Of a stretch of 64,000 bases of DNA, positions 17,110 to 26,279 are shown in pieces (positions within the stretch are counted from its first letter, which is position 1; the number at the start of each line of letters is the position of its first letter). Origin of the DNA: Oleispira sp963933055 (GTDB lineage: Bacteria; Pseudomonadota; Gammaproteobacteria; Pseudomonadales; Oceanobacteraceae); the NCBI GenBank assembly GCA_963933055.1, contig CAWVSY010000005.1:1-64000 (forward strand), read 5' to 3'. The notes below the pieces were generated by a model that had not been told where the DNA came from, did no database searches, and worked only from the letters and a program-made list of their open reading frames with translations. Made by a program: the position numbers and the translations under genes.

Positions 17110-20061
17110 ATGACTCAGGTTAAGTCTGCGTTTGAATTTATCAGCAGTACAGAAGTAAGTTCCCTTAATTTAACCGTTGAGCATTATCAGCATAAACAGA
17201 CCGGTGCCGTTCATTATCATCTCGCGTCTGACAATCAAGAAAAAGTATTCATGGTTGCTTTGCGCACCATGCCAAAAGACAGTACCGGTGTTGCACACAT
17301 TCTTGAACACACCGCGCTGTGTGGCAGTGATAAATATCCGGTACGTGATCCCTTCTTCATGATGACACGCCGTTCACTCAATACCTTTATGAACGCTATG
17401 ACCAGCAGTGACTGGACGGCATATCCGTTTGCGTCTCAAAATGATAAAGATTTTGATAATTTATTGAGTGTTTATCTGGATGCCGTTTTCTTTGCGCGTC
17501 TAGATGAATTGGATTTTGCTCAAGAAGGTCATCGTGTTGAATTTGAAGAGATGGAAAATCCTGAGTCTGATCTCGTCTATAAAGGCGTAGTATTCAATGA
17601 AATGAAAGGGGCGATGTCTTCCCCTGTTAGTCAGCTTTGGCAAAAAATCAGCAAGCATTTGTTCCAGACCAATACTTACCACTATAACAGTGGTGGTGAG
17701 CCTTCTGAAATCACCAACTTGTCGTATGATCAGTTGAAGTCTTTTTACAAAAGCCACTATCATCCAAGTAATGCTATCTTCATGACGTTTGGCGATATGG
17801 ATGTGGCCGAGCTGCATGAGAAAATCGATCAACAAGCTTTGGCTAAGTTCGAAAAGCAAGAATACCAATGGTCAGTGCCATTGGAGCAACGTCTTGCTGC
17901 GCCAGTTCGTATCGAAGAATCTTACGCCGTCGAGACAGACGATGAAGAAGCGTTGAATCATAAAAGCCATCATGTGATTGCATGGTTGCTTGGGGAATCG
18001 GCGAATTTAAAAGAACAGCTAGAAGCGCATCTGCTATCACAGCTTTTATTAGATAATAGCGCCTCCCCACTGCGAAAAGCGCTAGAAAAATGCGAATTTG
18101 CATCAGCGCCTTCGCCTATGTGCGGGCTCGAAGACTCCAATCGTGAAATGAGCTTCATGTGTGGTATTGAAGGCAGTAATGTTGCAGATGCTGACGCATT
18201 TGAAGCGCTGGTCTTTGAAATTCTCAATGAAGTGGCTGAAAAGGGCGTTGAGCAAAAAGAGATTGATTCTGTCTTGCATCAATTAGAATTTCATCAGCGT
18301 GAAATCGGTGGCGATAGTCATCCTTATGGCATGCAGCTTATTTTTAGCGGTATGAGTGCAGCGACACACTATGGTGACCCTGTTGCCATGATTAATATCG
18401 AGCCTGCATTAGCCGCGTTAAAAGAAGACGCAAAAGACCCACAATTTGTACAAAACTTGATTAAAGCATTATTGCTCAACAATCGTCATTTTGTGCGCTT
18501 AACATTACGCCCTGATCGTGAATTAGGGGCGGAAGAATTACGCATAGAAAAGTCTAAATTGACTAAGATGAAAGCGGCATTAAGCGCAGAAGATGCACAG
18601 GCTATTGTGCAGCAAGCGCTAGACTTAAAAGCTCGCCAAGAGCAAGAAGACGATGGTGATCTTTTGCCTTCTGTTGGCCTTGCGGATGTGCCAGCAGAAA
18701 TTAAATACCCAGAACCTGATGACCAAGCGATACGCAAAGCTGCAACGTTAGCCGATAATTTCACCAGTTACAGTACGGGTACTAACGGCATTGTTTATCA
18801 GCAGTTAATCAGTAATTTACCGGCATTAAATGCTGAAGAATTACAGTTACTTCCATTGCTAGGTTATACCTGGACGGAAGTCGGCGCGACAGGCAGTTAT
18901 CTAGAGCAACAGCAAAAGCAAGCGGCTTATTGTGGGGGTATTTCAAGTTACGCCAGTATTAAGCCAAAAGCGATGAGTAGTGATAGTCAAGACGATGAAA
19001 TGCTGGCTTATTATACGTTCTCTGGCAAGGCGCTCGCGAGTAATCAGCAAGAGTTTAGTGAGCTGATGCGTGAAACTGCTTTGCAAGCAGACTTCTCTGA
19101 TGTTGAACGTATTGGTGAGTTAGCCGAGCAAATTAGTGCTCGTCGCTTGCAAGGCATTACAGGAAATGGCCATGGTTTGGCCATGCAAATTGCCGCCGCT
19201 CAGGTGACTGAACACGCTGCTATGATGAGCGATATCTCAGGTTTACCATTAACACAACGCTTAAAAAATACGTTCGGTCAAAGCTCGACAGATCAAGCGA
19301 CGCAATTAGCGAGTGATCTTCAGTCGCTTCAGCAAAAAGTAATTAGTCAGCCGACTGAAGTCTTATTGATTCAAGATAAAGATCAATTGAATGCGCATGC
19401 TCAATCAGTTTCTGCTTGGCAGCAAGACTATTCAGAATCTGCGTTTAAGATTCAGCCAGAAGATGAGAAAAGGCTGGCGAGCAGTGCGGTGCATAATTAC
19501 TGGATGGTCGATAGCCAGGTTAATTTCTGCGCCATGGCTTTTCCAACGGTGAATCAGCTTCACCCAGATGCTCCGGCACTGTCGGTTGCCGCAGGCATTT
19601 TACGCAATGGCTTCTTGCATACAGCCATTCGTGAGCAGGGAGGGGCTTATGGCGCAGGCGCTAGCCAAGATTCTACATTAGGTATTTTTAAATTTTATTC
19701 TTACCGAGATCCACGTATTGAAGGAACGTTTGCTGATTTTAAAGCGTCTCTCTCTTGGATATTGAATGATGCCAAGGATGAGAGCTTGGTTGAGCAATCA
19801 ATCTTAGGCATTATTGGTTCGATGGATCGCCCAAGCTCTCCGGCGGGTGAAGCAAAATCCATTCATCATGCCTTAAAGGCAGGACGCACGCCTGAACGTC
19901 GTTTATCGTACCGCCAAGGTCTATTAGCGGTCACTTTAGCCGATGTTAAACGTGTTATAGAATGCTATCTATTAGGCACGGAAGGCAAAAAAGCGGTACT
20001 TGCACCTAAGGGCACGGCCGACATTGCTGCTAAATTAGGATTGAATGCTATTGAGCTCTAG
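17110..20061 (+). CDS. Presequence-protease-like M16C zinc metallopeptidase
   Basis: Large insulinase-family protease of 983 residues. The inverted zinc motif HILEH (His63, Glu66, His67) is intact, and the distal zinc ligand is probably the Glu in KGVVFNEMKGAMSS. A second M16 half follows, ending with the conserved substrate-positioning segment FLHTAIREQGGAYGAGAS. This double-domain architecture, about 110 kDa, matches mitochondrial/chloroplast PreP and bacterial PreP-like enzymes, which form a closed chamber and digest unstructured peptides. No signal peptide is visible, so it is probably cytoplasmic. It stands alone, with a terminator-like hairpin behind it. Confidence 0.9.
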   Translation: MTQVKSAFEFISSTEVSSLNLTVEHYQHKQTGAVHYHLASDNQEKVFMVALRTMPKDSTGVAHILEHTALCGSDKYPVRDPFFMMTRRSLNTFMNAMTSSDWTAYPFASQNDKDFDNLLSVYLDAVFFARLDELDFAQEGHRVEFEEMENPESDLVYKGVVFNEMKGAMSSPVSQLWQKISKHLFQTNTYHYNSGGEPSEITNLSYDQLKSFYKSHYHPSNAIFMTFGDMDVAELHEKIDQQALAKFEKQEYQWSVPLEQRLAAPVRIEESYAVETDDEEALNHKSHHVIAWLLGESANLKEQLEAHLLSQLLLDNSASPLRKALEKCEFASAPSPMCGLEDSNREMSFMCGIEGSNVADADAFEALVFEILNEVAEKGVEQKEIDSVLHQLEFHQREIGGDSHPYGMQLIFSGMSAATHYGDPVAMINIEPALAALKEDAKDPQFVQNLIKALLLNNRHFVRLTLRPDRELGAEELRIEKSKLTKMKAALSAEDAQAIVQQALDLKARQEQEDDGDLLPSVGLADVPAEIKYPEPDDQAIRKAATLADNFTSYSTGTNGIVYQQLISNLPALNAEELQLLPLLGYTWTEVGATGSYLEQQQKQAAYCGGISSYASIKPKAMSSDSQDDEMLAYYTFSGKALASNQQEFSELMRETALQADFSDVERIGELAEQISARRLQGITGNGHGLAMQIAAAQVTEHAAMMSDISGLPLTQRLKNTFGQSSTDQATQLASDLQSLQQKVISQPTEVLLIQDKDQLNAHAQSVSAWQQDYSESAFKIQPEDEKRLASSAVHNYWMVDSQVNFCAMAFPTVNQLHPDAPALSVAAGILRNGFLHTAIREQGGAYGAGASQDSTLGIFKFYSYRDPRIEGTFADFKASLSWILNDAKDESLVEQSILGIIGSMDRPSSPAGEAKSIHHALKAGRTPERRLSYRQGLLAVTLADVKRVIECYLLGTEGKKAVLAPKGTADIAAKLGLNAIEL

Positions 20062-20107
20062 ATTAGAATGATTCTCAATATCTAAACTTATTTATAATCG
20101 TGTTTTT

Positions 20108-20150
20108 AAGCCGTGACTCTATTTAACTTGTAATTAGAGAGCGGCTTTTA
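20108..20150 (+). terminator. Terminator-like hairpin after the M16C protease
   Basis: AAGCCG (20108-20113) pairs with CGGCTT (20142-20147) and the inner CTCTA pairs with TAGAG across a small bulge; a short T run follows. It separates the protease from the TonB operon. Confidence 0.65.
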
Positions 20151-20175
20151 TATTTGTATGCAGGAATAACTTATT

Positions 20176-20958
20176 ATGATGTCTTGGCATAAAACAGTTT
20201 CAGCGATGTTATTCGCTTCTGCTGTGGCTTCTTTGTCAGCCCCCAGCTTTGCGACACAAGCGACTTTAACAGAAAGTCAAAATGCAATTGCCGTCGATGC
20301 GCGACAAGCCGTTAATTCGCAAAACAAAGTGAATAAACTGGATGATGATTACCAAGCATTGTTGCAAGATTATCGTGCAACAAATGGCGAAATTGATCAG
20401 CTTAAACTGTACAACCAGCAAATGAGCAAGATTGTTGCTAATCAAGAAAGTGAATTGTCTAAGATTGATCAGCAAATTCGTGATATTGAGTTTACTGAGC
20501 AAGGCATTCTACCCTTAATGAGTCAGATGCTGGATGCGTTAGAGCAGTTTAACGATTTAGACCTTCCATTTTTGATGAAAGAACGTGAAGTGCGTTTGGC
20601 TAAATTACGAGAATTAATGACCAGAGCTGACATCACAGTCTCTGAAAAATACCGCCGTGTATTAGAAGCCTTTCAAATTGAAGTTGAGTACGGACGTACA
20701 CTAGAAACTTATCGTGAGAAAGCCGATGACAACATCGTCTATGATTATTTACGCATTGGCCGTACCGCACTTTATCGATTAACCCTGTCGGCAGACACTG
20801 CTTGGGCATGGGATAAATCATCGAGTGACTGGGTAATAATTGATCATGCTTTATTACGTGATGTACGAAAAGCCCAAGACGTTGCGCGTCAAACCGCCGC
20901 ACCAGAATTATTAACGTTACCGTTAACCACGCCTGTTTCTGCTAACGGTGGTAATTAA
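20176..20958 (+). CDS. DUF3450 periplasmic coiled-coil protein of the TonB operon
   Basis: 260-residue exported protein with a signal peptide ending near SFA-TQA. A long charged helical region follows (QDYRATNGEIDQLKLYNQQMSKIVANQESELSKIDQQI), which should form a coiled coil. A compact C-terminal part contains YDYLRIGRTALYRLT, the DUF3450 hallmark. The family occurs as the first gene of TtpC-type TonB operons; its exact role is unknown, probably structural within the periplasmic part of the complex. The stop is one base ahead of the ExbB/TtpC start, so translation is coupled. Confidence 0.82.
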   Translation: MMSWHKTVSAMLFASAVASLSAPSFATQATLTESQNAIAVDARQAVNSQNKVNKLDDDYQALLQDYRATNGEIDQLKLYNQQMSKIVANQESELSKIDQQIRDIEFTEQGILPLMSQMLDALEQFNDLDLPFLMKEREVRLAKLRELMTRADITVSEKYRRVLEAFQIEVEYGRTLETYREKADDNIVYDYLRIGRTALYRLTLSADTAWAWDKSSSDWVIIDHALLRDVRKAQDVARQTAAPELLTLPLTTPVSANGGN

Positions 20959-20959
20959 A

Positions 20960-22354
20960 ATGACCTTCCTAAAAAACACACTGACGAACATTATTAAAGT
21001 TTCTTTATTGGTATTGCTTTCTATAAGTCACCTTCAAGCCGCAGAAGCTGAAAAGCCGGTTACGACTCTTGAAGGGTTATTGCAACAGGTTCAGCAATTT
21101 CAAAAGCAAGAATCTGCCATTAATAAACAACGCGAAGCGCAATTTTCGGCCAATAAGCAGCAGCAAAAAAACGTACTGAATCAAGCGAAAGCGGAATTAA
21201 AAGCGCAACAAAAAAGAGCGGATGCCTTAAAAGGCAGCTTTGATAAGAACGAAAAGCGCCTTGGTGAAAAAGAAGACGAACTGCGCTTACGCGTTGGTAA
21301 TCTTGGTGAGATGTTCGGTGTTGTGCGTCAAGTTGCTGATGATCTAAATGGAACATTGTTAACCAGTTTGACTCGTGCTGAAAAACCGACCCGCAGCGCT
21401 GATTTAGACAGACTTTCTCAAGCCAAAGAATTGCCAAGCATACAAGAACTGCAAAAACTCTGGTTAACACTGCAAGAAGAAATGACATTGACGGGTCAAA
21501 TTAGTCAATTCAATGCACTGGTTGTGCAAAATGATGGCAGTGAAAAAGAGCAGTTAGTCACTCGCATTGGTGCTTTCACAGCATTAACTGAGGAGGGCTA
21601 TTTACGTTTTGACGAAGAAAATGGTCGTTTAATTTCTATGGCGCGTCAGCCTGCTCAAGCCGGGTTGATTGATGATTATTTATCAGCATCAGATGGCAAA
21701 ATGAATGCCATTGCAATAGATCCAACCCGAGGAGCATTATTGGGTTTGGTATTATCGAATCCTGATTTAATTGGTCGTATTAAGCAAGGTGCGTTAGTTG
21801 GCTACATTATTATCGCTATCGCTATTATCGGTTTGTTATTGGCCGCTTGGCGTTTGATTGCCTTGTTCTCTATTCGTAAAAAAGTAGAAGCGCAGATCAA
21901 GCAGCTTGATAAACCAAAGGATGATAATCCTTTAGGACGCGTATTGGCCGTCGCAACGGATGACATTACCGATCAAGAAACGTTAGAACTTAAAATTGAT
22001 GAGGCAATTTTGAAAGAAGTGCCTTCGCTAGAAAAAGTTCAAAGCATGATTAAACTTTTTGCAGCCATTGCACCCTTGTTAGGTTTGTTAGGAACCGTTA
22101 CCGGAATGATTGCAACCTTCCAGGCGATTACTAATTTTGGTACTGGTGATCCTAAATTGATGGCGGGCGGAATTTCACAAGCGTTAATTACAACAGTACT
22201 AGGCCTAGTGGCTGCCATTCCTTTATTGCTGTCGCATAACTTAGTAAGCAGTCAAAGTAAGCGACTGGTGCAGATTTTGGATGAGCAGGCAGCCGGTTTA
22301 ATTGCGACAGCAATGGAAGGTCGAAAAACTAAAACAGCTAACAAAGAAGATTAA
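20960..22354 (+). CDS. TtpC-type MotA/TolQ/ExbB proton-channel protein
   Basis: Large ExbB paralogue of 464 residues. An N-terminal signal sequence/membrane anchor (to SHLQA) is followed by a periplasmic coiled-coil region, about residues 30-150 (KQREAQFSANKQQQKNVLNQ and after). The C-terminal half has three membrane helices with the proton-channel signature IAPLLGLLGTVTGMIATFQAI and GGISQALITTVLGLVAAIPLLL. This long form is TtpC, an essential additional component of the Vibrio TonB2 system. The frame opens at GTG 20948, but ATG 20960 directly behind the upstream stop is preferred. Confidence 0.88.
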   Translation: MTFLKNTLTNIIKVSLLVLLSISHLQAAEAEKPVTTLEGLLQQVQQFQKQESAINKQREAQFSANKQQQKNVLNQAKAELKAQQKRADALKGSFDKNEKRLGEKEDELRLRVGNLGEMFGVVRQVADDLNGTLLTSLTRAEKPTRSADLDRLSQAKELPSIQELQKLWLTLQEEMTLTGQISQFNALVVQNDGSEKEQLVTRIGAFTALTEEGYLRFDEENGRLISMARQPAQAGLIDDYLSASDGKMNAIAIDPTRGALLGLVLSNPDLIGRIKQGALVGYIIIAIAIIGLLLAAWRLIALFSIRKKVEAQIKQLDKPKDDNPLGRVLAVATDDITDQETLELKIDEAILKEVPSLEKVQSMIKLFAAIAPLLGLLGTVTGMIATFQAITNFGTGDPKLMAGGISQALITTVLGLVAAIPLLLSHNLVSSQSKRLVQILDEQAAGLIATAMEGRKTKTANKED

Positions 22355-22356
22355 TC

Positions 22357-22863
22357 ATGCTTGAATGGTTATTTGATTTTCTCGATCGTGGTGGTCCGGT
22401 TCTGTATGCAATTTTACTTGTATGCTTATTTTTATGGACCTTAATCTTAGAGCGATTATGGTTTTTCTATCGCTCTATGCCAAGTCGAGTTGCTAGCTAT
22501 AAGCGTCATTGGGCAGATCGTAGCGAGCGACAGTCATGGACTGCACGGCAGATCCGCAGCTATATGATTAGTCAATTTAAATTAGAAACACAAACCTGGT
22601 TGTCCTTTATCACCTTGCTGATTGCTATTTGTCCTTTAATGGGACTACTAGGGACAGTAACAGGCATGATCAGTGTGTTTGATGTTTTAGCGGTTACTGG
22701 TACTGGTAATGCACGAGCAATGGCGGCAGGTATTTCACAAGCGACATTACCAACCATGGCAGGGCTTTTAGTCGCCTTGACGGGATTGTATTTTAAAGCA
22801 CGCTTTCAGCGACTTGCTCAGCAAGGCCAACAAAAATTAGCGGATACCTTAATTGCTGAATAG
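22357..22863 (+). CDS. exbB: ExbB-like proton-channel protein
   Basis: Second, short MotA/TolQ/ExbB protein (168 residues) of the same operon. Three membrane helices: about 13-33, 83-105 and 125-145. The channel signature is CPLMGLLGTVTGMISVFDVL plus GISQATLPTMAGLLVAL. It forms the proton channel with ExbD that energises TonB. It follows ttpC with a gap of 2 bases and precedes exbD by 18. Having both a long and a short ExbB in one operon is the mark of TonB2-type systems. Confidence 0.9.
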   Translation: MLEWLFDFLDRGGPVLYAILLVCLFLWTLILERLWFFYRSMPSRVASYKRHWADRSERQSWTARQIRSYMISQFKLETQTWLSFITLLIAICPLMGLLGTVTGMISVFDVLAVTGTGNARAMAAGISQATLPTMAGLLVALTGLYFKARFQRLAQQGQQKLADTLIAE

Positions 22864-22881
22864 CAGTAATGGATTTATTTT

Positions 22882-23295
22882 ATGAGTAGAAGACGACATA
22901 CCGCCACAGAAACTGATGAAAGTGATATCGACATCACCCCGATGTTGGATATTGTTTTTATTATGCTGATCTTTTTTATTGTTACCACGTCTTTTGTTAA
23001 AGAATCTGGGGTAACAGTAAGCCGACCAAGTGCAGAAACCGCGGTAGAGCAAAAAGGCAGTAATATTCTTGTGGCTATTCGACCCAATGGAGAAATCTGG
23101 ATCGATCGCCGTTCCATTGATGTACGAGCAGTTCGTGCAAATATTGAGCGCTTAAAAGCCGAGAATCCAGAAGGGGCTGTTATTATTCAGGCGGATGAAT
23201 ACTCCAATACTGGTTTATTAGTTAAGGTGATGGATCAGGTGCGTTTGGCAGGCGTCAGTAATATCTCTATCTCAGCGGAGATCTCAGGTAGCTAA
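22882..23295 (+). CDS. exbD: ExbD biopolymer transport protein
   Basis: 137-residue protein with a short cytoplasmic start, one membrane helix at about residues 20-42 and a periplasmic domain. The helix entry DIDITPMLDIVFIMLIFFIVTTSF contains the essential proton-carrying aspartate (Asp in PMLDIVF). The periplasmic VIIQADEYSNTGLLVKVMDQVRLAGVSNISIS is typical of ExbD/TolR. It works with ExbB and TonB to couple the proton gradient to outer-membrane transport. Confidence 0.93.
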   Translation: MSRRRHTATETDESDIDITPMLDIVFIMLIFFIVTTSFVKESGVTVSRPSAETAVEQKGSNILVAIRPNGEIWIDRRSIDVRAVRANIERLKAENPEGAVIIQADEYSNTGLLVKVMDQVRLAGVSNISISAEISGS

Positions 23296-23302
23296 TGTTC
23301 TT

Positions 23303-23920
23303 ATGAAATTGATCGTAGCTTTTCTATGCTCCATTATTGTTACTGGCAGTATTTTTGCGGTAATGAATGGAATGGTAACCACAGATACTGACATGAATAA
23401 AAATCTCGGTGAGCAGACCGTTATTGATTTTATTCGTTTAAAGCAAGATAGCGAGAGTCGGGTAAAAGAGCGGGATAAAAAAGAACCGCCTAAGCCGAAG
23501 AAACCTCCTATGCCGCCACAGCAAACGGCCCAGCAAAATACGCCGATGAAGCAAATCGCAATGCGTATGCCTAATATCTCTCCAGATTTGTCTCTGGCGA
23601 ATAAAAGCCTGCTGGGGGATGCGCAAATTGGTATGGGGTTTGGTGATGGTGACGTGATTCCTTTAGTGCGAATGCCTGCGCAATACCCGAGTAAAGCGAA
23701 GCGTCGAAATATAGAAGGTTTTGTTAAAGCACGCTTAGAAATTAATGAATTAGGAACTGTCGATTCTGTTGAGATTATTGACTCTAAGCCTAAAGGCGTT
23801 TTTGAGCGTTCTGCCATTCGCGCTTTGTATAAGTATAAATTTAAGCCACAGATCATCGATGGTAAGCCACAGCCGCAAACGGTGACTCAAACCCTTGATT
23901 ATGTTTTGGATAAAGGATGA
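23303..23920 (+). CDS. tonB: TonB energy transducer
   Basis: 205-residue TonB-family protein. The N-terminal membrane helix is at about residues 4-24, a Pro/Lys-rich spacer KEPPKPKKPPMPPQQ spans roughly residues 53-67, and the C-terminal TonB domain contains YPSKAKRRNIEGFVKARLEI and AIRALYKYKFKPQIIDGKP. The spacer is short compared with E. coli TonB, a feature of TonB2-type proteins, which rely on extra partners such as TtpC to span the periplasm. It probably serves TonB-dependent receptors, one of which is encoded at 28318. Confidence 0.92.
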   Translation: MKLIVAFLCSIIVTGSIFAVMNGMVTTDTDMNKNLGEQTVIDFIRLKQDSESRVKERDKKEPPKPKKPPMPPQQTAQQNTPMKQIAMRMPNISPDLSLANKSLLGDAQIGMGFGDGDVIPLVRMPAQYPSKAKRRNIEGFVKARLEINELGTVDSVEIIDSKPKGVFERSAIRALYKYKFKPQIIDGKPQPQTVTQTLDYVLDKG

Positions 23921-23922
23921 TC

Positions 23923-25197
23923 ATGAATAAATATTTTTTATTCTGCAGTGCGCTTATATTGTCTATTTTCACGGTTTCTTTTTCAGTGAATGCAAACAGT
24001 GCTGCTAACCAATCACTATCTCCTAAAACGTATGAAAAGCTGAATGAAATTCAAACACTGCTTGCTGATGGCAAGTTCTCTGAGGTAGAAACAGAACTGC
24101 AAACGCTTGAAAGTGATCTCTCTCCTGGATTTGGCTTAGCCTTAACCTATCAAATTCACGCGCAGTTGTATTTATCTCAAGAAAATACAAAGAAAGCGAT
24201 TGTCTATTTTAATAAAGCTTTGCAACTTGAGGCGATGAAGGCTGTTCAGGCTGTATCCATTGCCACCAACGTTTCACAGTTGTATTTATCAGATAATGAT
24301 ACAGAGTCTGCAATTAAGGCATTGAAGCCACGAATTGAAGCCGCTGAAGCTGAAAAGAAAAACTCGACGATCTCTATGGCGTATATAACCTTAGGCTCAG
24401 CCTACCAAGTGAAGGGGAATTTTAAATCTTCCATTCCTTGGTTAAAAGAAGGTATTGCTAGAGCCAAGGAGCCGAGAGAAAATTGGTTGCAAATGTTAAT
24501 GGCAGCGCATTATCAATTAAAGCAATATCCGCAAGCTGTTGAATTACTTAGTCGATTAATCGTTATTAATGAATCAAAAGAAGAGTATTGGTTACAGCAA
24601 GCATCACTTTACCAGTTGCAACAAAAGCCTAAAAAAGCACTGGAGGTTTTGGAGCTTGCCTATGTACGCGGTTGGTTGAAAAAAGAAGACGGATTGATTT
24701 TATTGGTTCAGCTTTTGGTTACGCAAGGCATTCCTGAGCGCGGCGGGCGTTTTTTGTATGAAATGCTACAGCAAGACCTTGTTGAACTCACAGAAGCCAA
24801 TTGGTCCTTACTGGCTTCTGCTTGGCTCCAGGGGCGCGAGCGTATATCCGCTATTATGGCACTGGAGAATGCTGCGTTACTGAGCGAGCAATTAGAGCAA
24901 GCGGAAAATATTAAACCGAGTAAGAAAGCGGCTAATTTATATTATCGTGCGGCGCAGCTGCAATTTGATGAGAGTCAATTTTTAGAATCCATTAATAATT
25001 TCAAAAAGTCATTGTCTTTAGGCTTGCCGGCAAAGAAAAAGGGGGTGGCGCTTCTGATGCAAGGTAATTGTTATTATGAATTATCGGATTATAAAACGGC
25101 TAAGCTCTATTTTTCTAAAGCACTAGCCGAGCCGAGTAGCAGTAATAGTGCACGAGCTTGGCTGGATTATATGCAGCAACTTGAACTGTTTGAATAA
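23923..25197 (+). CDS. Tetratricopeptide-repeat protein of the TonB operon
   Basis: Exported protein of about 424 residues with a clear signal peptide (MNKYFLFCSALILSIFTVSF). TPR-like helical pairs run throughout (for example YLSQENTKKAIVYFNKALQL, AYQVKGNFKSSIPWLKEGI, CYYELSDYKTAKLYFSKAL). It is the last gene of the operon. TPR proteins are recurrent partners of TtpC-TonB2 operons and probably act as a periplasmic scaffold; function is inferred from context. ATG 23917 overlaps the tonB stop, but ATG 23923 has AAAGGA at 23912-23917 and is preferred. Confidence 0.85.
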   Translation: MNKYFLFCSALILSIFTVSFSVNANSAANQSLSPKTYEKLNEIQTLLADGKFSEVETELQTLESDLSPGFGLALTYQIHAQLYLSQENTKKAIVYFNKALQLEAMKAVQAVSIATNVSQLYLSDNDTESAIKALKPRIEAAEAEKKNSTISMAYITLGSAYQVKGNFKSSIPWLKEGIARAKEPRENWLQMLMAAHYQLKQYPQAVELLSRLIVINESKEEYWLQQASLYQLQQKPKKALEVLELAYVRGWLKKEDGLILLVQLLVTQGIPERGGRFLYEMLQQDLVELTEANWSLLASAWLQGRERISAIMALENAALLSEQLEQAENIKPSKKAANLYYRAAQLQFDESQFLESINNFKKSLSLGLPAKKKGVALLMQGNCYYELSDYKTAKLYFSKALAEPSSSNSARAWLDYMQQLELFE

Positions 25198-25230
25198 TAT
25201 CCATATTGATAACTGGCAGAGATTGATTGC

Positions 25231-25932
25231 ATGCGAATTGTTTTATTGGGCGCAACAGGTTTAGTTGGACACCATCTGCTATTGCAGCTGTTAACGTCTG
25301 GTTATTATTCGCACCTTGATAACTCTATTATGGTACTGGGGCGGAATAAACCCAGCGTACCTGATGCGTTACACAATGCACTTAATCATCAAATAGATTT
25401 TATTGAAACAGATTTAGTCGATAAAGAAGAAACCGCACGCTTAATTTCCAATACTCAGTCAAATCTCCATTCCGATGCCGATATTTTAATCTGCTGTCTA
25501 GGAACGACCATTAAGCAAGCGGGGTCACGTCAAGCATTTGCTCATGTTGATTATGATTTGGTTTTATCTTCTGCCAAAGCCGCCTATGCGTCAGGTATTA
25601 AAAGAATGATGTTTATTTCTGCAATTAATGCTCAATCAAATTCTCAGTTATTTTATTCACGTACGAAAGGGCAGGTAGAGCAAGCATTGATCAATCTTGG
25701 TTTTGAACAGCTAAGTATTATTAAACCTTCTTTATTGATCGGGCAGCGAAAAAATAGACGCATGGCTGAATCGTTGTCGGCGCCGATTATGAAATTATTG
25801 AATCCGCTGTTACGAGGAAGGTTTAAGAAATATCGAGCCGTTGAGGGAGAGGTGGTTGCTGAGTGTATGATTAAGCAGTTAAAAAACCTCAAGCAAGGTG
25901 TGCTTGAGGTTTACCCAACAGATTATAATTAA
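25231..25932 (+). CDS. NAD(P)-binding oxidoreductase, HTATIP2/atypical SDR-like
   Basis: 233-residue Rossmann-fold protein. The nucleotide-binding motif GATGLVGHHLLLQL (residues 7-20) is of the atypical-SDR form GxxGxxG. CCLGTTIKQAGSR followed by DYDLVLSSAKAAYASGIKRMMFISAINA and YSRTKGQVEQAL resembles the TIP30/HTATIP2 and YwnB-like family. Substrate unknown. The last part of the gene doubles as a hairpin that looks like the terminator of the convergent zapB gene. Confidence 0.78.
   Translation: MRIVLLGATGLVGHHLLLQLLTSGYYSHLDNSIMVLGRNKPSVPDALHNALNHQIDFIETDLVDKEETARLISNTQSNLHSDADILICCLGTTIKQAGSRQAFAHVDYDLVLSSAKAAYASGIKRMMFISAINAQSNSQLFYSRTKGQVEQALINLGFEQLSIIKPSLLIGQRKNRRMAESLSAPIMKLLNPLLRGRFKKYRAVEGEVVAECMIKQLKNLKQGVLEVYPTDYN
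25881..25912 (-). terminator. Terminator of zapB embedded in the neighbouring gene
   Basis: On the minus strand AAACCTCAAGC (complement of 25902-25912) pairs perfectly with GCTTGAGGTTT (complement of 25884-25894), an 11-base stem with a 7-base loop. A run of T (complement of AAAAAA 25881-25886) follows. It lies inside the last codons of the gene ending at 25932. Confidence 0.7.
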
Positions 25933-25949
25933 TCCATTATTAAAGGGCT

Positions 25950-26177
25950 TTAAACGGCCATCGCTTCTTCATTTTTCGTGCTATCTTCACGCAGTAGCTC
26001 AACTAAACCAGCGACTTTATCGTTCCATGCTTTTTGTTCTGCAAGCAGTTGCTTGTTTGCTTCTTCTAGCTCGCTATTGCGTTGCTTTTCTTCTTCAAGC
26101 TCTAAATTAAGCAACTCCATTGTTTCAAGTGTCGTTTGGATTTTTGCTTCTAGTGCTTCTAATAATTCTAAACTCAT
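25950..26177 (-). CDS. zapB: Cell division protein ZapB
   Basis: Small all-helical protein of 75 residues (MSLELLEALEAKIQTTLETMELLNLELEEE...). It is a continuous heptad-type coiled coil rich in Glu and Leu, matching E. coli ZapB in length and in the MSLEVFEKLEAKVQ-like start. ZapB joins the Z-ring through ZapA and links it to MatP. The longer open frame to 26243 is discounted because ATG 26177 has AAGG upstream and starts the conserved part. It lies downstream of xthA on the same strand; SlyX-like alternatives fit less well. Confidence 0.8.
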   Translation of the reverse strand: MSLELLEALEAKIQTTLETMELLNLELEEEKQRNSELEEANKQLLAEQKAWNDKVAGLVELLREDSTKNEEAMAV

Positions 26178-26279
26178 GCGGTACTTACCTTCTGTATATG
26201 ACAATAAAATGTAGGACATTGAATCAGAAGATAAGTTTAACATTTGTTCGAAATTAGTTAATGATATTTATCACAAACT

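Noticed and set aside
25898..26214. Serine/leucine-rich plus-strand open frames opposite zapB
   Set aside because: They are antisense shadows of the coiled-coil zapB sequence.
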